Part shown: positions 56,095 through 64,000 of the stretch, in pieces
Numbering within the stretch: the stretch's first letter is position 1
Layout: each line of letters starts with the position of its first letter
From: Armigeres subalbatus
Lineage: Eukaryota; Arthropoda; Insecta; Diptera; Culicidae
Reading direction: 5' to 3'
DNA length: 64,000 nt
Assembly: GCF_024139115.2 (NCBI RefSeq)
Contig: NC_085141.1
Span: 36,896,120-36,960,119, forward strand
Notes under the pieces: generated by a model
Seen by the model: the letters and a program-made list of their open reading frames with translations, nothing else
Told to the model about the DNA's origin: nothing
Databases searched by the model: none
Made by a program: the position numbers and the translations under genes

Positions 56095-56493
56095 ATTGGA
56101 TTTTTCTGCCTATTTTATAATAAATATTATTTCAGAGAGGATTTGTTTGGAAATTCAGATGTATTGTTCTAGTTTTCTTAAACTTATGGAAACTTATGCA
56201 TAAGACAAGACTTATGGAAGAATGCAGGATTTTTATAATAATTGTTATAGCCGATTTTATATTCTTTCTGAATACCAAGTTCCCTAATATTTTTCTCACT
56301 TTATTTAAAAATATCTGATGAGCAATAAATCACGCATTTTTAAATCCATTATTGTTTTAATCATTATTGTTTCGATTTGGTTTGGATTTGGTTTTATGTG
56401 TTTCATATTCATGTGTTTTTATAAAACTACTATAAAACAACGATTTAAAAAAAAGTTGGCCCCCCCCTTCTCGAAATCCTGGCTACGCCCATG

Positions 56494-57778
56494 CCGGAAA
56501 GGCAAAGAAAATGTCGTCCCGGATGCATTGTCGAGAAGCATAGCGTTAGTCCAGGATTCACCGACTTCTCTGTGGTACGCCTCCTTGATGGATAAGGTCA
56601 GCAGCCGCCCAGACGACTTCGTCGACTTCAAGGTTGAAGATGGCAGGCTGTATAAGTTCGTCACTGCCCGGAATGTACCTTTCGACTCGCGATTCGAATG
56701 GAAGCAAGTAGTTCCAGCCGATGATGTTGCGGAGATTTTGAGGCAAGCTCACGATGAGCACTTCCATCCTGGGTTTGACAAAACGATAGCTCGTGTCCAA
56801 CAGCGCTATTATTGGCCCAAGATGGTCAAGGACGTCAGGGCATATATTCACGCTTGTTCCACCTGCAAGGAGGTCAAGCCGTCTTACGTCCAAACAACCC
56901 CGGAAATGGGGAAAATGCGCTGTGCGTCCAGGCCGTGGCAAATCATTTCAATGGATTTTGTTGGTCCGTTGCCACGGAGCCGGAAGGGAAATCAGCACAT
57001 TCTAGTGATTTGTGACTATTTCTCGAAGTGGGTAATGATTCACCCGATGAAAAAGCTGGATAGTTCAGCCATGTGTGTGATTTTGAAGAATCAGTGGTTC
57101 TACCGGAATTCTGTCCCTGAAACCATTATCACCGACAATGGCAGTACTTTCACTTCAAAAGACTTCAAAGAATTATTAGACCACTTCAAAATCACACACT
57201 GGCTGAACTCCCGCTACCATTCGCAATCGAATCCGGTCGAGCGCGTCAACCGGACAATAAACGCGGCCATACGCACTTATGTCCAGGAAGACCAGCGTGT
57301 ATGGGATACGAAAGTGCCCGAAATTGAGCTAATGCTCAACACCAGTATCCATGCCTCGACCGGGTTCACTCCGTATTTCATTACCCACGGACAAGAGCTA
57401 TCGGAGCAGGGGTCCGACCACCGTCTATCTCGTCACGGAGACAAATTACCCGCGGAAGAGAAAGTGGAAAGACGCAAACAGATGTTCACGAACATTCACG
57501 AGATCGTTCGTAAAAATCTCGAAAAATCTCATGACGTTTCCCGAAGCCGTTACAATCTGCGTAACCGTACGTTCGCCAAGTCCTTTGCGGTAGGACAGTT
57601 AGTCTACCGGAAAAACATGAAGCAGTCTTCGGCCGTCGAAAATTATAATGCCAAACTAGGCCGGCAATATCTACCCTGCCGGGTGAAGGCTAAAATCGGC
57701 TCGTCTTCCTATGAGCTGGAGGACCTAAGTGGAAAAAACCTAGGAATCTGGCCAGCCGTTCACCTGAAGCCAGGGTAG
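56494..57778 (+). pseudogene. pol 3' part: integrase
   Basis: Continues the frame broken at 51842. A PDALSR linker is followed by an integrase zinc domain (HDEHFHPG and CSTCKEVKP), then the catalytic core with D in SMDFVGPL, D in ITDNGST and E in NPVERVNRT. A C-terminal domain with a YELEDLSGKNLGIWPAVHLK ending follows. All three catalytic residues are present. The stop is at 57776-57778. Confidence 0.85.
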
Positions 57779-58579
57779 TGCTGATTTGAACATCTGTTTC
57801 GCTTTCTCTTCCCAACCCAATTCCCCTAGAAGGACTATTGAGAATTCGGTAAATTGCGTCTCACCGGAGAAAAACAAACAGAACAAATTAAAATTAAAAA
57901 AAAAAAAAAAAAATAGCTTACGTCATTCATGCTTCTCGGTTCTCGTCGTCGTCAGAGTTTCAATGGTTGTTTCCTCCTGATACACATCATATGTTGTCTC
58001 TTCCTCTCATCCATCTCGTTTTCTTCTTTAGTGACAATCGCTGGCGTTGCCAGTGTCACATTTAAGGCGATTGTTTACTAAAATAGTAACGCCTCCCAGG
58101 TGGTGAATTTCGTTGATCGAATGATACCTACGATCGAGTGGGTCTAGCAAGAACGCTAGACCTTCTCAAATTTATAATAAGGGCCCTAGAATTAACAAAA
58201 TAGTCGATAACTGGTGTGTGTGCGTGTGAGTGTGTTGTTCTTGGTAAGATGTTTTTTGACCAGACAACCGTGTGAATGGAAGGAGTGAATGAAAATTGTA
58301 TGAAAGGTGGTGGGAATGAACGAAAGAGTGAATGAGTTTTTTTTTTAATCCCGAATTTCACTTCGGTGATGATTAAATAAAATGAAGAGGTTTCTAGAAT
58401 ACTTATTTCTCTCTTCTTAGCTTAAGTTAAATTTACAATTAAAGTCAATTAAGTACATAAAACCTTAATATTTCTAAATATTTGATTTCGCGGGTTAAAC
58501 CTGTTTATTTCTGACGAACCCTTATGCCAAAAGGCCATGTTCCCGGTGATGCATATTAGTTTGATCCATTTCATCCACT
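57779..58579 (+). other. 3' untranslated region of the LTR element
   Basis: Non-coding, with a poly-A run at 57,897-57,915. No envelope-like frame. Nothing else supported. Confidence 0.55.
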
Positions 58580-59275
58580 AACTGAGCAAGCAGACTCTAT
58601 GGTTAAGAGTCGAGTGATCTGATGGAAAAGAGTTCCTCTCTTAAGAACGAACAGATCTTTCTACCAGATCTAGTCAACTCGTAACCAAATGAGAGCTGCA
58701 ACTGCGAGAACTCCAGAACAAGCCCCATTCCTTTTGTGGCTAGACTCTATAATTGAATGATTTGGAAAAGAGTTCCTCTCGCCAGAACGGACAAATCATT
58801 CCACCAAATCAGTCCACCGCTGAATTAAAAGAGAGCTACTTGATGTAGAACCCATTATTCTTACCTGTTAGGTAACCAGACTCAATTACGGAAAGGTGAG
58901 TGATTTCGCGGAAAGAGTTCCTCTCATAAGAACGGACAAATCATTCCGCCAAATCTGTTCACCCTTCGGTAAAAAGAGAGTTACCGCATCCCGACGTATT
59001 CCATTCAGGTAGCCAGACTCTATTGCTGAATGGTTAGTGATTTTGCGGAAAAGAGTTCCTCTCATAAGAACGGACAAATCATTCCCCCAAATCTATTCAC
59101 CATTCAGTGAAAAGAGAGCTACCGTGGTCCATTATATTCTAATAGCCTGACTCTATCAATGAGAGTTAAGTGATTTTGCGAAATAGAGCTCCTCTCATTG
59201 GAACGGAAAAATCAATTCGCCAAATCAATCTAACTCTAATTGAAAAGAGAGCTACTAGGACAAATTCCTTGACTT
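58580..59275 (+). repeat. Five ~140-bp tandem repeats before the 3' LTR
   Basis: Each unit contains AGACTCTAT, AAAAGAGTTCCTCTC, GAACGGACAAATC and AAAGAGAGCTAC (anchors at 58631, 58771, 58916, 59053, 59187). Within units, TGATTTGG pairs with CCAAATCA and the first and last segments (for example CTGAATGGTTAG and CACCATTCAG) are complementary. Units could fold as successive hairpins in the RNA. Confidence 0.8.
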
Positions 59276-59320
59276 TGACTTCCCTCAATCAAAAAAAAAA
59301 ATATATTAATTTTTTTTACT

Positions 59321-59336
59321 CGAGGTGGGGGATGAA
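59321..59336 (+). promoter_or_regulatory. Polypurine tract
   Basis: GAGGTGGGGGATGAA directly before the TG of the 3' LTR, the plus-strand priming site by family knowledge. Confidence 0.7.
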
Positions 59337-60675
59337 TGTAACCTGCCAAATTGCTTACATTAGAAATTTACCTAAATTTACTATACATAATTAATTATTC
59401 ATAAAATTCTACTTACTATTTACATAAACTATTACCTACTATTGCTCTAAAAATATTAAAACTAATATGAACTTAAAAGTAACGGAATTGAATTAAAATA
59501 AAACAACATAAAAATATCGAATATCAAAATACGGGAATCATATTGCCCATCCCTATTCCTATCCCGCAAAACACCCGTAACGTACCGTTGACATCTGCGC
59601 TGTCAAGCGCCAGTTCACCACCACTATCTCAAGCGTCAACCAACACGAGCCGAAGGAAACCGTTAAAAACATCCGAGCAACGAAAAACCAGGTCTCTACC
59701 AGGTGAACCACCACAGCATTCAGTTGGTTCTGTGCGCGTTTTTTACTTCGCTTTTTTTTCCCCGTTTGTGATAGTGATCCGCCAGCTCGACACCTCCGGG
59801 ACGCCATTGCTTCCGTCGAGAGTGACGCCCACGTGAAAGACGGCACCTGCTATCAGTGACCTGTGAAAAATCGGTCATCATTTTCGACCAAAGTGACGCC
59901 AAGCCGAATTGCGTAGAGGAAACCGGAGAGATTAGCGGAAACACGACCGTAGTGAAGTGAAGTTCCTTTTCCTGACCATTACTGTGAAGTGCCGGATTCC
60001 CACGGAATTCTTATTCGATCCCGTAAAAAAGCATCTTCGCCGCTGGGAAACAAGGCCCGTTCGGCCGTCGTCAAGAAGAAGACTGCCATCTCAAGACCAA
60101 CAACCCAGAGGAAGTTCGAACCGCTACTGATCCAGGTCGAAAGGAACTCTGTCTCGCGGCTACCAACATCACGGCCGTCGGATTGACACGTCACACGGGC
60201 AACACCAATTGCATGTTTCATCTCTGGTCACATGATGCCACCCCCTATTCGGACCGAATCGTCGCAACCGGAATGAGGTCCGCAGAACGAAACCTCGCCG
60301 CATGCCGATGTCCCGGCAGCCATCTTCGTCGTGGCCTGGCATCCTGGAAATTGTTAAAGGTGTGTACCTATTCTCCTATTATCCACATTCCTTAAAGGCA
60401 CTCCGTTTGGAGACAATTATAATTGAAAAGTAAAGAAATGAAACTATAATTAAAGCGCATTATAATGGTAACGTAAACTCTTATGATATTTCTTATTATT
60501 TTACCGCTTATTCCCACTATTTACACCATAAGATCGTTTGATTCACCTAGCTCGTTTTGTTTAAGGGAAGTATTTCCGCCTGCCAACCCCTCCAATTTCT
60601 CCCTAGAGCTATTATAACGACCCTGAGGTCACTAAAGGGTAGACGTAAGTCCCCCAGCAAAAAGAATCTCTAACA
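59337..60675 (+). mobile_element. 3' LTR
   Basis: Near-identical to 45524-46870 over the full length; TG...CA ends, followed by GTCG. Confidence 0.93.
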
Positions 60676-60679
60676 GTCG

Positions 60680-60752
60680 AAAGGTTGCGGTTCGGACAGT
60701 GAGAGTCGCGAGAGAGCATCAGCTAAATTAGTGACCCCTGGTTCGTGGACTA
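60680..60752 (-). pseudogene. Older gypsy element, RNase H-integrase linker
   Basis: Minus-strand reading VHEPGVTNLADALSRLSLSE, the standard linker before integrase. It continues the older gypsy at 44108-45523 across the 15-kb insertion. It is cut by element L at a TA, and a few more codons in frame follow after 62137. Confidence 0.75.
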
Positions 60753-62135
60753 CACGGACAGAAATTTGTTACTATTGAACCAATAATAGCAATTGTTATA
60801 TTTATATGAATAAAATAATTTGAATTTATGTCGATTATTATTGTTTTTACAATATTAGTTCATATGGAACAAACATAAAATTATGTTTGATCCAATAATC
60901 CATTTTCAATCATAAATATTTTGAAAATAATAAAAACTCTTTTTATTTCAAACAGCATTTGATTTAATTTTACTTGAAGTTATCTATCTATTTCAAAGAC
61001 ATCAACCACTTATACCAGAACGTAACGTAAAAGTAACTCACATAACCTACCCCCGATGACAACAACTTCACTCGGTAGAAAAATAAACCAAACTAACATT
61101 TTTGTCCTGATTTGAAAAACAGTTTTTAAGTTATTTTTATTTAAATTTTAATAATATCGCATTACGGTAAGTAGGATTTTGAGGATATAGTATATAGCAT
61201 ATAGTCTTATTTTTGTAAATTTCCATTCCCGAACAGCTTCAGCCATTTGTGGTCCGGAACATCTTTAACAGTGACAACCAAACTTTTACAAGTTTTACGT
61301 TTTTATAGATTTTTTGGAAAAAGTTTCGTGCGATATCAAGGTGAGAGATACACTCATTGCCATGGGAATAAAATCTATTTGGACCCCCACTATATGGTCG
61401 TCTCCAACGATTGTAGATCATTTTGAAAACCCGGAGCAATTCCCACCGCTGCAGTCAACAGTACTGTTTACTTTATACGTCCGGGATTCTAAATCGCACA
61501 GAGTCTTGAAGAAGAGACCTATGGATCCAAGTGCTGTATAAGGTGAAGATCGGCTACTACTTAACGAGCAAACTATTCGTGTTGAGCAATTTCATCGGAT
61601 GAGATGCAATTCCATGGCGATGGCTCGTACTCTTTTAAAAGGAATGATGCAGAAACAACCAAAACAGCAAGACAGCGGAACGGGATGCCAACAGCAGTCA
61701 TTCAACGAATCAATAAATTAATTAAGGCACACAAATTGCAATAGATTTTCGGGAAGAACAATAAAATGTTAAATATTTCTGAGTAGTCATGTAAATTATA
61801 AATTTATTGACAATTTTGAAAACAATTACAATACAATTTATTTTAATAAAAAAAGGCATCGTGATAATAATGAAAATAATTATTAAAACAATAAAAAAAT
61901 TTACGATATATTCTAAAACCAATCTTATTGAATCAATGAGAGAAATATTGTTGAAACAACAATATTATTATTGTTAGCTATTCCAACGTTACAGCGTTAC
62001 CTCTATAGCAAAGATTCATACCAAGGAATTCAAACATATTTTCTTATTGTTTCAACAATATGATTTTCTAGAGAATTTTGAAAACAAAAATAATTTCTTG
62101 TTACCGCCAAAACAAAGTAAATTTCTGTTTGTCTT
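60753..62135. mobile_element. CAC element L: 1.38-kb gene-carrying
   Basis: It begins CACGGACAGAAATTTG. The right end is a worn inverse (AAATTTCTGTTTGTC). TA flanks it (60751-60752 and 62136-62137). The gypsy reading frame continues across the two flanks when the element is set aside, confirming the ends. AACAATA/TATTGTT motifs repeat in both ends. Confidence 0.7.
61310..61721 (+). pseudogene. Cargo gene exon of element L with one in-frame stop
   Basis: After an acceptor-like TTTTTATAG at 61309 one frame runs to a TAA at 61719-61721, broken only by a TAA at 61539-61541. Segments: VRDTLIAMGIKSIWTPTIWS, VDHFENPEQFPPLQSTVLFT, and past the stop VEQFHRMRCNSMAMARTLLK. The preceding block (LQPFVVRNIFNSDNQTFTSF) may be the upstream exon. 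AATAAA overlaps the end (61,712). Not recognised. Confidence 0.45.
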
Positions 62136-62164
62136 TACGTTGAATATTGTTGTTTTTAAAATAT

Positions 62165-62368
62165 TTTTGACGTAAACTACGTCTAAGGGGAAGACTCAGA
62201 TACAGGGTGTAAAACCGAAATTTCCAAATTCGAGACCGTCACGAAATTAGGATAGATTTCAAACGCTAATAGCGTCTTTATCTTTCGATGGATTTTCGAC
62301 ATTTGCTTATCAATCGATTCAGAAACTCTCCAGCAATTTGCCAATTCTATTGATACTATTGATTATCA
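62165..62368 (+). repeat. Direct repeat, left copy
   Basis: About 205 bp starting TTTTTGACGTAAACTACGTC and ending near ACTATTGATTATCA. Roughly 90% identical to 63258-63465. Confidence 0.8.
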
Positions 62369-62501
62369 ACGTTAAACTATTGAAAATGTTGTTTCTTTCC
62401 AAACCGGGTGAAAAATTCAATTCCGTTCATAAATCCCCAACACGGACATCAGATTGCAGTAAGGTACGGGCCTTTTGATCCACTGCTTCGTTTTCCCTGT
62501 G

Positions 62502-62540
62502 TATAAAAAGTCCCGTGTTTCGCGTGCGTGCGTCATTTTC
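62502..62540 (+). promoter_or_regulatory. TATA-Inr core promoter
   Basis: TATAAAAAG at 62502-62510 and TCATTTTC at 62533, 33 bp apart, the canonical spacing. It lies between the two direct repeats. The downstream 250 bp are GC-rich but contain no recognised protein. Confidence 0.5.
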
Positions 62541-63257
62541 ATTCTGGATGTCACGGCGAGCGGATCAGGGCTGTCTCAGCGGATGAAATTTTTTCGGACG
62601 GTGGTGGTGGCGGTCGTGAAAGCAGCAGCACCTCATTTTCATTCGTGTCCCATCTTCGGCGGATCTGGCAATCGACGGCGTTCGTTGAGCCGAATCATCG
62701 GATGGCGGTCGCGCAGCCCAGTGGCTGCTGTTAATAAGGCACATAAGTGGCAATTAATCGGTTCTTTTCAGAACCATCATTATATTTGGGAGGAAGGCTA
62801 AGTTGAAATAATTTTCCTAAAGTGCAACCGTTAGGAACTGGAAAATTCTTCAGTGAAATTTTCTAGCGTAATTCGGAGTTATATGATATTAGTGATTGAG
62901 AATGTTGATATTAGACGAACTTTCTTCATAGAACAAAGCATAATTGTTTGGCATCGGTAGCGGATTCATAGCATTAGTGCCGGTCCGAGCATAGGCTGTC
63001 ATCGGAAGATTGCTACAGCAATTTATTCACTAATGTGGCGTTTGCAACGATTTGGATGTTGTCGGCACAACATGAAATTTTCCCGCGAGACTCTAATTTT
63101 TTATTTTTCCTGTTGATGGTTGAAAAAGAAATCAGTTCCGATATGAACTTTATTCAAAGGGCAACGCTAACGTCGGTAGTTGAATCCCAAGCAAGTATCG
63201 GAAGGAGACCATGCAAACAATTGATTCGCATTATGACTGAAGAATGTTTGCTACAGA

Positions 63258-63465
63258 TTTTTTGACGTAAACTTCGTCTAAGGGGAAGACTCAGATACAG
63301 GGTTTAAAACGGAAATTTTCAAATTCAAGACTATCACAAAAATTAGGATAGATTTCAAACGCTAATAGTGTCTTTATCTTTCGATGGATTTTCGACATTT
63401 GCTTATCAATCGATTCGGAAACCCTTCAGCAATTTGCCAATTCTATTGATACTATAGATTATCAT
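63258..63465 (+). repeat. Direct repeat, right copy
   Basis: Second copy of the 205-bp repeat, in the same orientation, 0.9 kb from the first. The pair could be terminal repeats of a small retroelement or two dispersed copies. Confidence 0.8.
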
Positions 63466-63880
63466 TAATGCTTAATTTTTTTCTACAACAAATATGATTT
63501 TGAAAAAGTATCACCGGCGCGTACTTACTCGCAATCTACATGCTGATACATTTACAGTTACATCAAACAACTGAAAACCGAAATACGTCACTCCAAAATT
63601 ACGAGGTGACAATGTTAGAAAAATACAAAAGATAGGAAAAATAACACGGTGTGTAGTGCCTCCCCGAGTCACTCTTAGTGGCTCTTAGAGCCACTTTCAT
63701 TGATGGTAGCCGATCGTTAGTACTTCATATCAAATATCATATCATATCATAGCATATCAAAGAATATTGTGGCCAAATTTCATAAAATTTGGTCAAGAAA
63801 CCCCCCAATCCGCCACCCTCCCTCTCCTCAACATAGAACAAAACCTGCAAAGCCGTCATTCCCCCTACTTCATACAAGAA
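63466..63880. other. Spacer with short ATATC microsatellite
   Basis: An imperfect CATAT/ATATC tract at 63,726-63,765 and a palindromic AGTGGCTCTTAGAGCCACT at 63,679-63,697. No gene. Confidence 0.5.
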
Positions 63881-63954
63881 AATTTAATCTGGTAGGAGCT
63901 CCGCCGATGCCGAAGGTGGTACCACGGTCTGCTCTCCGCGACATCTCGAACGAA

Positions 63955-63990
63955 ATGGCTCGCGCGCGCGGAAGAGCTGCTTTCTTGTAA
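63955..63990 (+). CDS. 11-codon mini-ORF at window edge
   Basis: MARARGRAAFL and a stop, preceded by CTCCGCGACATCTCGAACGA, homologous to the mini-ORF and its leader at 5487-5560 (-). Probably the 5' end of another LINE copy that continues beyond the window. Confidence 0.35.
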   Translation: MARARGRAAFL

Positions 63991-64000
63991 TCAATAAAGT

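Larger units (their letters stand above)
51843..56493. mobile_element. 4.65-kb hAT-type non-autonomous element in pol
   Basis: It begins CATGGGCGTAGCCAAGG and ends CCTGGCTACGCCCATG, with CCGGAAAG duplicated exactly on both sides (51835-51842 and 56494-56501). GGGGGG/CCCCCC blocks lie just inside both ends. Most of it is a degenerate repeat domain and a retroposon with a MITE inside. No transposase frame. The 8-bp target and GGCGTAGCC terminus are typical of hAT. Confidence 0.9.
45524..60675 (+). mobile_element. 15.2-kb Ty3/gypsy LTR retrotransposon
   Basis: Flanked by GTCG on both sides (45520-45523 and 60676-60679). Contains two near-identical LTRs of 1347 and 1339 bp, gag, a protease-RT-RNase H-integrase pol, a 1.56-kb 3' region with structured repeats, and a purine tract before the 3' LTR. 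Domain order PR-RT-RH-IN marks it as Ty3/gypsy. No envelope gene is seen. Without the 4.65-kb hAT insert it would be 10.5 kb. Few LTR differences imply a young insertion into the older gypsy remnant. Confidence 0.93.

Noticed and set aside
56318..56493. Hydrophobic N-terminus fused to integrase as a membrane-anchored protein
   Set aside because: This part belongs to the hAT-type insert; the integrase frame merely happens to be open leftward into it.

Overview
The window is a transposon-dense stretch of an insect genome, most likely a culicine mosquito of the Aedes type. The evidence is a Feilai-like tRNA SINE, a Jockey-clade LINE, Ty3/gypsy LTR elements, Helentron-type 3' ends, many MITEs, AT-rich spacers and host-style introns of about 52-100 bp. 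Only one clear host protein gene is present: a three-exon XPG/FEN1-fold gene of the FAM120/asteroid type at 41,074-43,281 (+). A possible small membrane protein lies at 6,482-6,721 (-). Everything else that can be identified is mobile or repetitive DNA.

Layout. 0.1-5.5 kb: a degenerate Jockey LINE (- strand) broken by three TIR or foldback insertions. 6.9-7.9 kb: a second piece of the same LINE family carrying two inverted copies of a 220-bp hAT-like MITE. 8.6-9.9 kb: a 1.29-kb TIR element carrying an intact four-exon gene. 9.9-12.3 kb: GC-richer host-like DNA with a Feilai SINE. 12.3-22.8 kb: AT-rich DNA with scattered MITEs, two tRNA-like elements and a gene-bearing TIR element (19.0-20.2 kb). 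22.8-40.5 kb: three end-to-end composite elements containing at least eight more, including a 3.4-kb array of an 11-bp AT repeat. 41-43.3 kb: the XPG-like host gene. 43.3-62.2 kb: tandem Helentron-like units and an old gypsy remnant (- strand), split by a 15.2-kb LTR retrotransposon (45,524-60,675) that is itself split by a 4.65-kb hAT-type insert. 62.2-64 kb: a direct-repeat-flanked unit with a TATA promoter and a repeat fragment at the window edge.

Main discovery candidate: a group of elements that start with CAC and end with GTG (or close variants), make 2-bp target duplications of variable sequence (TA, CA, TG, AA), and have ends packed with short motifs in both orientations. These are CACTA/CMC-like hallmarks. 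Several carry a small multi-exon gene with GT-AG introns and phase-compatible exons that does not look like a transposase: 204 aa at 8,942-9,722, 165 aa at 31,867-32,650, partial genes at 19,372-19,982 and 24,217-24,642, and decayed ones elsewhere. Two pairs of elements share nearly identical ends but have different interiors, which suggests modular ends with exchanged cargo. Here they are called 'CAC elements' and lettered A, B, C and so on. No database search was possible, so novelty is inferred from my failure to recognise the proteins.
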